In this document: positions 42,000 through 51,093 of the stretch, one piece after another
How positions within the stretch are numbered: position 1 is the first letter of the stretch
Layout: each line of letters begins with the position of its first letter
Origin: Halochromatium glycolicum
GTDB taxonomy: Bacteria; Pseudomonadota; Gammaproteobacteria; Chromatiales; Chromatiaceae
Direction of reading: 5' to 3'
DNA length: 64,000 bases
Assembly: GCF_016584085.1 (NCBI RefSeq)
Contig: NZ_NRSJ01000022.1
Span: 1-64,000 of the forward strand
Made by a program: the position numbers and the translations under genes
The notes under the pieces: model-generated
The model's database searches: none
What the model saw: only the letters and a program-made list of their open reading frames with translations
What the model was told of the DNA's origin: nothing

Positions 42000-42538
42000 C
42001 GGCGCAGACCAACCGCTCGGGCATCGGCGAGGTGCCGGCGGAGTGCGCCGCAACCGACGCGGCTGGGCCATTCTCACCTGTCGGTGAGCAGCTCGACCTG
42101 CGCGATATCCATCTGCCGGAGCAGCCCGGGTTCTGGCCGCCGGCACCGGGCTGGTGGCTACTGGCGGCGGTGCTGCTCGCGGTGCTGATCAGCGGCGGGC
42201 GCTTGGGCTGGCGTGCATGGCGCCGATGGCGGCGCCGGCGTGTACTGCTCGCCGAGCTCGAGCGTCTGCGCGCGGACTTAGACGCTGGTCCAGCGCTCGC
42301 CGCCGCGGTCTCGGCCTTGCTCAAACGGGTGGCGCTAAGCCGCTATCCGCGTGCCGAGGTCGCACCGCTGACCGGCGACGCCTGGCTCGCCTTCCTCGAG
42401 CGGACCGGCGGTGAAGGGCGCTTCGCTGAGGGGCCTGGACGGGCGCTGGCGGATGCGCCCTACGCACCAGATGCCGCGGCCGTCGATGGTCCGGGCTTAC
42501 TGGCGGCGGCTCGCAGTTGGCTGCTGAGAAACAGCTGA
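41996..42538 (+). CDS. DUF4381 membrane protein of the bat operon
   Basis: A 180-residue protein. A polar N-terminus (about 1-30) is followed by the conserved LRDIHLPEQPGFWPPAPGWW, a membrane span (about 48-70, LLAAVLLAVLISGGRLGW), a basic stretch, and a cytosolic helical domain with LSRYPRAEVAPLTGDAWLAFLE typical of DUF4381. GTG at 41996 is preferred over GTG at 41987 because GGAGG then sits eight bases upstream. It overlaps the DUF58 gene. The next bat gene is separated by a repeat-filled 273-bp gap. Confidence 0.88.
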   Translation: MTAQTNRSGIGEVPAECAATDAAGPFSPVGEQLDLRDIHLPEQPGFWPPAPGWWLLAAVLLAVLISGGRLGWRAWRRWRRRRVLLAELERLRADLDAGPALAAAVSALLKRVALSRYPRAEVAPLTGDAWLAFLERTGGEGRFAEGPGRALADAPYAPDAAAVDGPGLLAAARSWLLRNS

Positions 42539-42547
42539 TCCAACGCG

Positions 42548-42647
42548 TTGTATTGCCATGCGCGTTGATTGCTGGACAGGATGAGCCCGTTGTCATCGAA
42601 ACGGGTCGGGCGCGTCTTGTCCGGCGATCCGACGAAATGGCTATAAC
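42548..42647 (+). repeat. family C element, copy 3 (diverged), inside the bat operon
   Basis: GTTGTATTGCCATGCG ... CTGGACAGGATGAGCCCG ... TTGTCCGGCGATCC ... ACGAAATGGCTATAAC. Recognisable as family C by its ends and CCGGCGATCC, but diverged and lacking the CTGACTGTTCCGG core. It is followed near 42757-42785 by GAAGCGGTCAACGGCCGTTT, another dispersed motif. The element splits DUF4381 from the VWA genes. Confidence 0.6.
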
Positions 42648-42811
42648 GCGGTGGGGCGCCGCGCGGGGCCTGCCCTGGGGGTCGTGGCGCCCTGCAGGAG
42701 CAGGGTCGTTTGGGGTTCGTTCAGAAATCGCGAATGCAAGCAAACGGTTATGCACACGGGGAAGCGGTCAACGGCCGTTTCTAGGGTCACGAGAATGAGG
42801 GAGCCTGCTGA

Positions 42812-43843
42812 ATGAACGGCCTGCTTGCCGGACTTGGGCTGGCCGATGTGCGGCTCGAGCTCGCTTGGCCTTGGCTGCTGCTGGCGTTGCCGTTGCCGCT
42901 GCTGGTCCGGCGGCTGCTGCCGCGCGCCGAGACGGCGGACTCGGGCGCGCTGCGCGTGCCCTTCTACCGGATGTTGGGTCAGCCGGCGGAAAGCCCTGGG
43001 GCCGGCGGTTTGCGCTGGCCGTTGGTGCTGGGCGCGCTGGCCTGGCTGTTGCTGGTGCTTGCAGCGGCGCGCCCGCAATGGCTGGGTGATCCGGTGCCGC
43101 TGCCGTTGGCTGGTCGTGATCTGATGCTCGCGGTCGATATCTCGGGCTCGATGACTGAGGACGACATGATGATCGGCGGTCGGGTGGTCGATCGGTTGAC
43201 CGCGGTGAAGGCTGTTGCCGGCGACTTCATCGAGCGCCGCGAGGGCGACCGGATTGGGCTGATCCTGTTTGGCCAGCAGGCCTATCTGCAGACGCCGCTG
43301 ACCTTCGACCGGGCGACCGCGCGCACCCTGCTGTTCGAGTCTGCGGTCGGGCTGGCCGGGCGGGAGACCGCGATCGGGGACGCGATCGGGCTGGCGGTGA
43401 AACGGCTGCGCGATCAGCCCGCCGCGGAGCGGGTGCTGATCCTGCTCACCGATGGGACCAATACCGCCGGCAGCATCGCCCCGCTCAAGGCTGCCGAGCT
43501 GGCCGCCGAAGAGGGGATACGCATCTATACGATCGGGGTTGGCTCCGATCCGCGAACCGGGCTCGGGGCGTTCTCGCTGAGCTTGGGACGCAATCCGCTC
43601 GACGAGGAGACGCTGTCGACCATCGCCGATGTCACCGGCGGTCGCTACTTCCGCGCGCGTGATGTGCGCGAGCTGCAAGAGATCTATTCGATGCTGGACG
43701 AGCTCGAGCCAGTCGAGTCGGATGAACGGACCTTCCGCCCGGTCGGTGAGCTGTTTGCCTGGCCACTCGCGGCATCACTGTTGCTGAGCGCGCTGATCCT
43801 GCTCGGGCGTCTTGGTTGGCAAGACGGGTTGATCGCCAGGTGA
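42812..43843 (+). CDS. batA: VWA-domain membrane protein (BatA-like)
   Basis: A 343-residue protein with N-terminal membrane spans (about 15-35 and 68-85), a von Willebrand A domain (about 103-290) and a C-terminal span (about 313-332). The MIDAS metal site is intact: DISGSM (DxSxS), then TFDRATA and LLTDGTNTAG. Bat proteins were named for aerotolerance in Bacteroides; their molecular action is unresolved. The symbol follows that family. The GTG of the next gene lies 7 bp past the stop. Confidence 0.88.
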   Translation: MNGLLAGLGLADVRLELAWPWLLLALPLPLLVRRLLPRAETADSGALRVPFYRMLGQPAESPGAGGLRWPLVLGALAWLLLVLAAARPQWLGDPVPLPLAGRDLMLAVDISGSMTEDDMMIGGRVVDRLTAVKAVAGDFIERREGDRIGLILFGQQAYLQTPLTFDRATARTLLFESAVGLAGRETAIGDAIGLAVKRLRDQPAAERVLILLTDGTNTAGSIAPLKAAELAAEEGIRIYTIGVGSDPRTGLGAFSLSLGRNPLDEETLSTIADVTGGRYFRARDVRELQEIYSMLDELEPVESDERTFRPVGELFAWPLAASLLLSALILLGRLGWQDGLIAR

Positions 43844-43852
43844 GGGCGCGTG

Positions 43853-45991
43853 ATGAATGAGTCGATGAGCCAGTTTCATTTCATCGAGCCGCTGTGGTTT
43901 CTGGCGCTAGCCCCGCTGGGCCTATTGCTCTGGGTGGCCTGGCGTACCGACACCGCAGGCTCGGCTTGGCGTCGAGTGGTCGACCCGCGCCTGCTTGCGG
44001 TGCTGCGCGGGGGCGGCAACGGGCAAGGGCGGTGGCGGCCGTTGGCTCTGCTCGCGGTCGGCTGGTCGCTCGCGGTGCTGGCGCTCGCCAACCCGACCTT
44101 CGAGCGTAAGCCGGTGCCGGCCTTCCGACCGGATGCTGCGCGTGTCGTCGTGCTCGATCTGTCGCGGTCGATGCTGGCTGCGGATCTGACCCCATCGCGA
44201 CTCGAGCGCGCGCGCTACAAGGTGGCCGATATCCTGACCCGCAGCGCCGACGGGCAAGTCGGGCTGGTCGCCTTCGCCGGCGATGCCTTCGCGGTCTCGC
44301 CGCTGACCGACGATGCCGAGACCATCCGAAGCATGCTGGACGCGCTCTCGCCACAGGTGATGCCGGTTCAAGGCAGCCGCCCCGACCGCGGCATCGCGCT
44401 CGGCCAGGCGTTATTGACGCAGGCCGGCGCGCGCGACGGTGAGGTCATCTTGTTGACCGATGATGCCGGCGGCGCATCCGCGCGGGCCGCGGCGCAGTCC
44501 TTGCGCGAGGCCGGGCATCGGCTCGGCGTCATCGGTGTTGGCACCCCGCAAGGTGCGCCCGTCCCCGGTGTGACCCGGTCGAACGGCCCAGTGATCTCGC
44601 GGCTTGAGCCGGACGCACTCGCGCGGCTCGCGCGCACTGGGGCGGGTCTCTACGCGACGCTCACCACCAGTGATGAGGACCTCGAGCTCGTGCTCAGCGA
44701 ACCGGGTCGGCGGTCTCACGCTGGTGCCGAGCGAGACCCACAGCTGGCAGAGCGTTGGCACGAGCTCGGGCCTTGGATTCTGCTGCCCTTGGTGCCGCTG
44801 GCGGCGCTCGCGTTTCGGCGTGGCTGGCTGATGGTGCTGACCGTGTTGGTCGCCCAAGGCGCGTTTCTGGCGCCGATGCCGGTCCGCGCGTTCGGTTGGG
44901 CTGACCTCTGGCAGCGCCCGGATCAGCAGGCGGCCGAGGCCCTGTCCGCTGGCGATGCCCAGCGCGCGCGCGAGCTCGCACGAGCCCCTGCGCGTGCCGG
45001 CAGCGCTGCCTATCGGCTCGGCGACTTCCAGGATGCGGCAGAGCAGTTTGCCGCGGGTGAGCGTGCGGTCGATCACTACAACCGCGGTAATGCGCTGGCT
45101 CGCAGCGGCCGACTGGAGGAGGCGATGGCGGCCTATGATGCGGCGCTCGCGCGTGATCCGTCGTTGGCCGATGCCGAATTCAATCGCGCGCAGGTTGCGC
45201 AGGCGCTGGAACGACAGCAGCGCGCGCAGTCTGGCCAGTCCGGAGCGGACTCAGACGCCGCCCCCGGACAGCCAGGTTCTGCCGAGGCTGGCCGGCAGCA
45301 AGCCCAATCGGGCGGCGAGCCGGGCGCCGAGTCAGGCGAAGGGGCAGGTGGTCAGACGGGCGGCGAGCCCAAGGACCCAGCGGACAGTTCAGTTTCGAAC
45401 GCGCGGGCATCCGATCAGCCGGCGGGCCGGGAGCAGGCGGCTGGCGAACAGGATGCCGCTGGGAACTCTGCATCCGATGTGCCGGAGCGGCGAGGCTCGC
45501 TTTCTGCGCAAGGTCAGGCAGGTAGACAAGGCGATCCAGACGCATCGCTTTCGCGCTCGAACGAGGAACGCGCGGCGGACACCGAGGCCGGGTCCGGTGC
45601 ACTGTCGGATCAGCCGAATGCGGCTGCTGCTTCACAGGATGGAGGTGCCAGGGCGCGCTCTGAGGTTCAGGATGTCGTTGATGCGGCAGAGACTGAGCGT
45701 GCGGCAGCGGATTACCGCGAGGAGGCCGCGAAGGCGGGTTCCGGCACCGCTCAGGGTGCTGAGGATGCGCCATCGGATGCCAGCCCGGATGGCGGCCCGG
45801 ATGCCAGCCCGGATGCGGTCGGGGCATCGGCAGAGCGCACAGCCCAGGCGCGCGAGGCGCGGCAGGCGGCCGAGCAGTGGTTGCGCCGCATCCCCGATGA
45901 TCCGGCCGAGCTGCTGCGGCGCAAGTTTCAATATCAGTATCGGGAACGCCCTGATCAACCGGATGCGCTGGCCAGCGGCGAGCCTTGGTGA
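43853..45991 (+). CDS. VWA and TPR membrane protein (BatB/BatC-like fusion)
   Basis: A 712-residue protein. Membrane spans (about 11-29 and 63-80) precede a VWA domain (about 95-290) with MIDAS DLSRSM and LLTDDAGGA. Further spans follow at about 307-350, then TPR motifs (about 395-450; YNRGNALARSGRLEEAMAAY) as in BatC. A Gln/Ser/Gly/Ala-rich low-complexity region (about 455-650) and a basic C-terminus (LLRRKFQYQYRERPDQ) complete it. It joins BatB and BatC functions in one chain. The ATG at 43853 has GAGGG six bases upstream; a GTG one codon earlier is possible. Confidence 0.88.
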   Translation: MNESMSQFHFIEPLWFLALAPLGLLLWVAWRTDTAGSAWRRVVDPRLLAVLRGGGNGQGRWRPLALLAVGWSLAVLALANPTFERKPVPAFRPDAARVVVLDLSRSMLAADLTPSRLERARYKVADILTRSADGQVGLVAFAGDAFAVSPLTDDAETIRSMLDALSPQVMPVQGSRPDRGIALGQALLTQAGARDGEVILLTDDAGGASARAAAQSLREAGHRLGVIGVGTPQGAPVPGVTRSNGPVISRLEPDALARLARTGAGLYATLTTSDEDLELVLSEPGRRSHAGAERDPQLAERWHELGPWILLPLVPLAALAFRRGWLMVLTVLVAQGAFLAPMPVRAFGWADLWQRPDQQAAEALSAGDAQRARELARAPARAGSAAYRLGDFQDAAEQFAAGERAVDHYNRGNALARSGRLEEAMAAYDAALARDPSLADAEFNRAQVAQALERQQRAQSGQSGADSDAAPGQPGSAEAGRQQAQSGGEPGAESGEGAGGQTGGEPKDPADSSVSNARASDQPAGREQAAGEQDAAGNSASDVPERRGSLSAQGQAGRQGDPDASLSRSNEERAADTEAGSGALSDQPNAAAASQDGGARARSEVQDVVDAAETERAAADYREEAAKAGSGTAQGAEDAPSDASPDGGPDASPDAVGASAERTAQAREARQAAEQWLRRIPDDPAELLRRKFQYQYRERPDQPDALASGEPW

Positions 45992-46000
45992 GTTTGGCGA

Positions 46001-48307
46001 ATGGGTGGCCTGACGATGAGGGGACCGAAGCCGATGAGCATGCATTGCGGAATCACCGGTGAAGCGGTGAGCTTGCGTTGCGCGATCCCTGAGGACCCTG
46101 CTTCCAGCGGGAGGCTGGGCGGGACGACAGCCGTGGGGGCCGCGGGGAGGCTAGGCGAGAGGCCGGGCGAGAGGCCGGGCGAGAGGCCGGGCGAGAGGCC
46201 GGGCGAGAGGCTGGTCGGGACGCCAGCCGTGCAGCCAATCGGCAAGCCAACCTGGGACCCAACCGGAGACCCAACCGGAGACCCAACTGGGGAGCGAGGC
46301 GGGCAGGCCCTGGGGAAGCGGCGCGGGAAGCGCGCCCTGCTGCGGCCTTGGCTCTTGATCACGACCCTGGTGCTGCTCTGCAGCCTGGCCTCGACCGCAC
46401 TGGGTGCGGTTCGGGCTTATCTGGACCGGGAGCAGGTCTACGAGGGCGACCAGGTGCGTCTCACGATCGAGGCACAAGGACGCACCCCGGACAGTCAGCC
46501 GGACCTGGCGCCGCTGCGGAAGGACTTCAGGGTCGGTGGTACCGGGACCTCGCGTCAGACGCAGATCATCAACGGCCGGCGCTCGGATCGAACGAGTTGG
46601 CAGATCGCCTTGGAACCGAAGCGGCTCGGCACGCTGACGATCCCGGCGATCGCTGTCGGCAGCGAGCGCACGGAGCCACTGACCCTGAAGGTCGAACCCG
46701 TCCCGGCCGGCGGGCTTGGCGCGCCGGGCGACAAGGTATGGCTTGAGGTCGAACTGGGGGCCGATGCCGACGAACTGGTCGTGCAGCAGCAGGTGCCGCT
46801 AACCGTTCGGGCTTACAGCGCGCAGCCGCTGATCGATTACGCGATCGAGATGCCCGCGGTGGACGGGGCGGTGCTGACCCGCATCGGCCGTGACAGCGGC
46901 CATCTCAGGACCCGTGCGGGCCGGCAGTACCGGGTGATCGAGCGTCGATTCACCCTCAACCCGGAGCGCAGCGGCCCACTTCGGGTCCCGCCGATCACCT
47001 TTCGCGCGGAGCTGAAGGCTGTGTCGAACGGTCGCGGGGCCAGGGCGCCAGGTCTCTCCGGGCTGTTCGATGATCCGATGTTCGACCGCATGCTGGGTGG
47101 GATCGGACCCGCGCCAGGCCTGGGGATGTTCGAGCGCGGCGAGCCTGTGCGCGCGCAGAGCGAGGCTTTGGAGCTCGAGGTTGCACCGGCGCCGGCGAGC
47201 TTCGGTGGGCCGCATTGGCTGCCCGCGGCTGAGCTCGAGGTTCAGGACTCCTGGAATCCGACCGACGGCGGCGAGGTGCCGCGGCTGGTGGTCGGCGAGC
47301 CGGTGACCCGCACCTTGACGTTGGTCGCGACAGGGTTGGCTGGCAGCCAGATCCCCGAGATCGAGGTCCCGGTGCCGGATGGGTTTCGGGTCTATCGGGA
47401 GCAGCCCGAGGCCGAGACACGCAGTGATGGAGAGACCTTGATCGGCGTTAGCCGACAGCAGGTCACCTTGATTCCGACCCGCGGGGGCGACCGGGTTCTG
47501 CCGCGAATCGCCGTGCCCTGGTGGGATACGGAGCGTGCCGAGGAACGGACCGCTGTGGTTCCACCGGTTGCCGTGACAGTGGCTGATGCCATCGCCGAGA
47601 CGCCTGCTGGGGCGGCCGAAGATCGTACTGGAGCGGAGACGGATCGACAGCCGAAGCCGCCCGATGCGCCCGATGCGCCCGATGCGCCCGATGCGCCCGA
47701 TGCGCCGGGGCCGGGCGCGAGCGGCGGTTGGCTGCGGCCTGCGCTGGCGGTTGGGCTCGGCGGCGCCTTGTTCGCGGCCTTAGCGCTCTGGCTTTGGCGG
47801 CCTGTGCGGTTTGGTCGTTTGTCGTCGGTGGAGCGCAGCGGCGGCGCCGAGTCCGTCCGCAGCGATGCGGTGGCCAGTGCGGCGCGTCCCGCTGCGACCC
47901 GCCCTGCGATCAGTCGTGGCCTGCGCCGGGACGGCGGCGCTGTGCCTGCACATGGCAATGGAGGTCCCGAAGCGGAGCATCGGGCGAAGGCGGCACTGCA
48001 GCGCGCCTGCGAGCACAACGATGCCCGGGCTGCGGCGAGTGCGTTGCTTCAGTGGGGCAGGGCACGCTGGCCGGACGCGCCGCCGATGAGTCTGAGGGCA
48101 TTGGCGGAGCGCGCTGCGGTCGCGCAGCGCCCGGCACTCGAGGCGCTTGAGCAGGCGTTGTATGGAGCGGGCAGTGACGAGTCTGCTTGGCGCGGCGATG
48201 TCCTGTGGCAGGCGGTTGAGCATGGGCTCGGTCCCGACCCGGGTCGGGACCGCGCGGATCGTGCTCGCGCCGACGATCTCGCGCCGCTCTACCCCCATCG
48301 GACCTGA
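46001..48307 (+). CDS. batD: BatD-like protein with unusual N-terminal extension
   Basis: BatD proteins are exported, membrane-anchored partners of the VWA proteins. The core begins with a signal-like span (about 121-140, WLLITTLVLLCSLASTALGA) and RAYLDREQVYEGDQVRLTIE, followed by beta-rich domains. It ends with a C-terminal span (about 584-605) and a cytosolic tail. Unusually, about 115 residues precede the signal and include GERP and DPTG repeats encoded by 12-bp tandem repeats. The true start could lie just before the hydrophobic segment, in which case the repeats are non-coding leader. In-frame ATGs are at 46001, 46016, 46034 and 46040. Last gene of the operon. Confidence 0.82.
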   Translation: MGGLTMRGPKPMSMHCGITGEAVSLRCAIPEDPASSGRLGGTTAVGAAGRLGERPGERPGERPGERPGERLVGTPAVQPIGKPTWDPTGDPTGDPTGERGGQALGKRRGKRALLRPWLLITTLVLLCSLASTALGAVRAYLDREQVYEGDQVRLTIEAQGRTPDSQPDLAPLRKDFRVGGTGTSRQTQIINGRRSDRTSWQIALEPKRLGTLTIPAIAVGSERTEPLTLKVEPVPAGGLGAPGDKVWLEVELGADADELVVQQQVPLTVRAYSAQPLIDYAIEMPAVDGAVLTRIGRDSGHLRTRAGRQYRVIERRFTLNPERSGPLRVPPITFRAELKAVSNGRGARAPGLSGLFDDPMFDRMLGGIGPAPGLGMFERGEPVRAQSEALELEVAPAPASFGGPHWLPAAELEVQDSWNPTDGGEVPRLVVGEPVTRTLTLVATGLAGSQIPEIEVPVPDGFRVYREQPEAETRSDGETLIGVSRQQVTLIPTRGGDRVLPRIAVPWWDTERAEERTAVVPPVAVTVADAIAETPAGAAEDRTGAETDRQPKPPDAPDAPDAPDAPDAPGPGASGGWLRPALAVGLGGALFAALALWLWRPVRFGRLSSVERSGGAESVRSDAVASAARPAATRPAISRGLRRDGGAVPAHGNGGPEAEHRAKAALQRACEHNDARAAASALLQWGRARWPDAPPMSLRALAERAAVAQRPALEALEQALYGAGSDESAWRGDVLWQAVEHGLGPDPGRDRADRARADDLAPLYPHRT
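46152..46290 (+). repeat. two 12-bp minisatellites at the batD 5' end
   Basis: About five units of GGCGAGAGGCCG (46152-46212), then three units of the type GACCCAACCGGA (about 46255-46290). Units in each array are almost identical, suggesting recent slippage. If translated, they give GERP and DPTG repeats. Confidence 0.9.
47660..47707 (+). repeat. 9-bp tandem repeat in batD
   Basis: Five units of GATGCGCCC encode Asp-Ala-Pro repeats in the linker just before the C-terminal membrane span. The unit length keeps the frame. Confidence 0.9.
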
Positions 48308-48439
48308 ACCGTGCTGTGCTCATCGGATCGCTGCTCGTGCGGCACAGGGCAAAGAGGCCGACCCAGCCGGCTGTGCCCGTCGGGTCGCGCGGTCAGCTGG
48401 GTCAGTCAGGTTGGGCGCGTTGCGACGCGCAACAGGTCG

Positions 48440-49699
48440 TCAGCAGCCGCGGCTGCTGTGCTGACAGCCAGGCCGTGCGGAGGGCGTCGCTGCGCGTTCC
48501 CAGTCGGTCACCGCCTGGCCGACCTGGGCTTGTCGCTGGCGGTGGGCGGCGGTTGGGTCTCGTTGCGCCGGCCCCGACCCATCGATATGCAGCTGCATCT
48601 GGATACGCTCACTGCCGCGTGACACGGTCAGCTCGATCGCGCTGCCCGGCCGGGTCTCCGAGATCAACGCCTGCAGCTGCAAGGCATCGTCGATCTCGAC
48701 GCCGTTGAAGCCGGTGATGACATCGCCGGCCCGCAAGCCCGCTGCGGCGGCTGGTCCCTGCTCGTCGAGGGTCGAGACCAGAACGCCCCGGGATGTGCGC
48801 AAGCCGAAGCGTTGCTCGAGCTCGCTGGTGACGCTGCGGCCGCCAAGCCCAATCCAGCCGGGCGCAGGGTGATCGTGCGCGGAGAGTGCCTCGACCACCT
48901 GCATCACGAGTGAGGCCGGGATGGCTAGGCCGACCCCCTCCGAGTGTCCGCTTTCACTGATGCCGGCGGTTGCGATACCGACGAGGCGGCCCTCGATGTC
49001 GATCAGTGCGCCACCGGAGCTCCCGGGGTTGATCGCCGCATCGGTCTGGATGAAGTCCTCGATCTCGGTCAGGCCGAGCTGAGAGCGCCCGGTGCCCGAA
49101 ACGACCCCGAGGCTCGCGGTCTGGCCGATCCCGAACGGATTGCCGATGGTCAACACCAGGTCGCCGATACGCAGCTGCGTCGGATCGCCGATCTCGATAC
49201 TGGGCAGATCGGTGAATGGTACCCTTAGCAGGGCAAGATCGGTGGCCTCATCGATCCCGAGCAGATCGGCGACAGCCCGGCGCCCGTCGATCAGCTCGAC
49301 CTCGATCCGTGCAAGTCCTCGGACAACATGGCTGTTGGTGACGATCAGGCCGTTGCGCGCGATCACGACCCCGGAGCCCAAACGGCTCCGGGCTCTGGGC
49401 TGAGCGAGATAGCCGGCGCTGAGGGTGGACGACGGTGATGGATGCGTGTGGGGCTGGCCGCGACCATAGACCTTGACCACGGCCGGCGCCGCTGCGGCAA
49501 CGGCTTCGGCGAACCCGGGCGAGGCCGCGGCGGATGCGGGAACGGGCACCCGATGACTGAGCGGGGCCTCCTTGGATGCGGGCTTGGAAGGCTCCGGTGC
49601 AGCCTTGATCGATGGCAGGCGGTCCAGGCCGAAGACGACGACGGCGCCGGCCGTGAAGCCGATCAGCGTGAGTGCGATACTGTGGGTCGTCGGGTGCAT
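48440..49699 (-). CDS. HtrA/DegS-type periplasmic serine protease
   Basis: A 419-residue protease with an N-terminal hydrophobic anchor (about 7-27), a proline/alanine-rich linker and a trypsin-like domain with a complete triad: His124 (TNSHVV), Asp154 (ATDLALLR) and Ser228 (NPGSSGG). One PDZ domain follows (about 280-375; GVLVSTLDEQGPAAAAGL, AGDVITGFNG). One PDZ and an anchor match DegS more than DegP. Beyond the PDZ there is an odd Gln/Arg-rich tail of about 35 residues. It converges on the bat operon. Confidence 0.92.
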   Translation of the reverse strand: MHPTTHSIALTLIGFTAGAVVVFGLDRLPSIKAAPEPSKPASKEAPLSHRVPVPASAAASPGFAEAVAAAAPAVVKVYGRGQPHTHPSPSSTLSAGYLAQPRARSRLGSGVVIARNGLIVTNSHVVRGLARIEVELIDGRRAVADLLGIDEATDLALLRVPFTDLPSIEIGDPTQLRIGDLVLTIGNPFGIGQTASLGVVSGTGRSQLGLTEIEDFIQTDAAINPGSSGGALIDIEGRLVGIATAGISESGHSEGVGLAIPASLVMQVVEALSAHDHPAPGWIGLGGRSVTSELEQRFGLRTSRGVLVSTLDEQGPAAAAGLRAGDVITGFNGVEIDDALQLQALISETRPGSAIELTVSRGSERIQMQLHIDGSGPAQRDPTAAHRQRQAQVGQAVTDWERAATPSARPGCQHSSRGC

Positions 49700-49977
49700 G
49701 CCGATAAGCTATCACGGGTCCGAGTCGATCGCATGACGACCGGATGTGCCGGCTGTTCGTCGCGAGACTGCTGAAGGAGGCGCTGGTTTGTCGGCGCTTC
49801 CCGCGTGGGATCAGGATGTACCGCCATTGGTAGGCGCCCAAGCGCTTGAAAATGAAGGGGTCGGGAAACTGCCCACTTGCGAACAGGTTCCGGCCCCGTG
49901 CAATGTTTGGCCTGCACGGGCAATCAATCAGCATCTCCTGAAGGGCTTCCGAAACCAACCGAATCGAGCGAGGTTCG
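49700..49977. other. non-coding gap between htrA and the Nif3 gene
   Basis: A divergent 278-bp gap. I see no clear promoter, repeat or gene. A minus-strand open frame crosses it, but it starts inside the Nif3 gene and lacks a ribosome site. One inverted pair (CCCCGTGCA ... TGCACGGG, about 49894-49920) is present. Confidence 0.3.
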
Positions 49978-50730
49978 ATGATCACAGCTGCCGAGATCGC
50001 CAGCCACTGCGACGCACTGCTACGCTGCGAGCGCTTCAGCGATTATTGTCCGAACGGGCTGCAGGTCGAAGGTGACCGACCGGTTCGGCGCCTCGTCACC
50101 GGGGCCACGGCCTGTCAACGGCTGATCGAGGCGGCCGTCGCGGCCGAGGCCGATGCGCTGCTGGTTCACCATGGGTTCTTCTGGAAAGGCGAGGCCGCGG
50201 CGCTGACCGGTGTCAAAGGGCAGCGGGTTCGGGCATTGAACCGGGCCGGCATCAGTCTGCTCGCCTACCACCTGCCACTGGACGCGCATCCGCAGCTCGG
50301 TAACAACCGCCGCTTGGGGGCCATCCTGGAGCTGCAAGGCGTTCAACCCTGCGCAGGCGATGATGACCTGCTCTGGTGTGGCTCGCTCGCGAGCCCGATG
50401 CCGGCCTCGGCATTCGCCGCCCAGGTTGGGCACAGCCTGGGACGTGAGCCGCTGCATATTGCCGTGATCGATCGTCCGCTACAGCGCCTGGCTTGGTGCA
50501 CCGGGGCTGCTCAGGGGGCGATCGAGCGCGCCGCTGCGCTCGGGGTAGACTGTTATCTGAGTGGGGAGGTCTCGGAACAAACGGTGCATCTGGCCCGCGA
50601 GCTCGGGCTCGACTACCTGGCGGCTGGCCATCATGCGACCGAGCGCTATGGCGTTCAGGCACTGGGCGAGCATCTGGCGGAAGCATTTGGGATCGAGCAC
50701 CGCTACATCGAGATCGATAACCCGGTGTGA
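49978..50730 (+). CDS. Nif3-like dinuclear metal-centre protein
   Basis: A 250-residue protein of the NIF3/YbgI (DUF34) family, which forms toroidal hexamers with two metal ions. Metal-ligand motifs are visible: LLVHHGFFWKG (His pair), AYHLPLDAHPQLGNN, and near the C-terminus DYLAAGHHATERYG with the last His/Glu ligands. Function remains uncertain in the family. The start ATG is the first in the conserved MITAAEIASHCDALL. It probably forms a single-gene unit ahead of petABC. Confidence 0.92.
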   Translation: MITAAEIASHCDALLRCERFSDYCPNGLQVEGDRPVRRLVTGATACQRLIEAAVAAEADALLVHHGFFWKGEAAALTGVKGQRVRALNRAGISLLAYHLPLDAHPQLGNNRRLGAILELQGVQPCAGDDDLLWCGSLASPMPASAFAAQVGHSLGREPLHIAVIDRPLQRLAWCTGAAQGAIERAAALGVDCYLSGEVSEQTVHLARELGLDYLAAGHHATERYGVQALGEHLAEAFGIEHRYIEIDNPV

Positions 50731-50950
50731 ACTGATCCGCTCACACGCTGTCGCAGTCGCGACGCCGCCACTGCTGGGCCGTATCGGCGGTTCACCGGTG
50801 CGGGCTGACGCCCTTTGCAGGGCATCCCTGCTCGCAAGCCCGCGATTATTGAGGGCTATTTGACCTTTGTCGTCGCTTGGGAAGCGTTTGCTGGTTGTAA
50901 TCGGGGCCAGATCGCGGTTGTTGTAAAACCCTGATCATTCGGGGTCTTTC

Positions 50951-50980
50951 TTGACCTGGGCTGGCCGCTTCATAGAGAAT
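50951..50980 (+). promoter_or_regulatory. candidate promoter of petABC
   Basis: TTGACC at 50951-50956, with GAGAAT 18 bases later or TAGAGA 16 bases later, in the 363-bp gap before petA. It fits a sigma-70 promoter only loosely. The rest of the gap carries a small palindrome (GCCCTTTGCAGGGC, about 50812-50825) and an AT-rich stretch (about 51000-51030), and no gene. Confidence 0.35.
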
Positions 50981-51093
50981 GCGCGGTCGGTTATGCAAAG
51001 CTTAGCGATATTCTTATCTTTATCTTTTGACTGTTCGGCCATCTCGTCGCGCGAGAGGTCGTTCATCGAGCCTAGCGAGGGGTCGACACACGC

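Noticed and set aside
46152..46212. Possible CRISPR-like array
   Set aside because: Units are 12 bp and strictly tandem with no unique spacers. No cas gene is in the window.
49746..49985. Minus-strand frame between htrA and the Nif3 gene
   Set aside because: Its only start lies inside the Nif3 coding region and it runs into htrA in a wrong frame; no ribosome site or motif.
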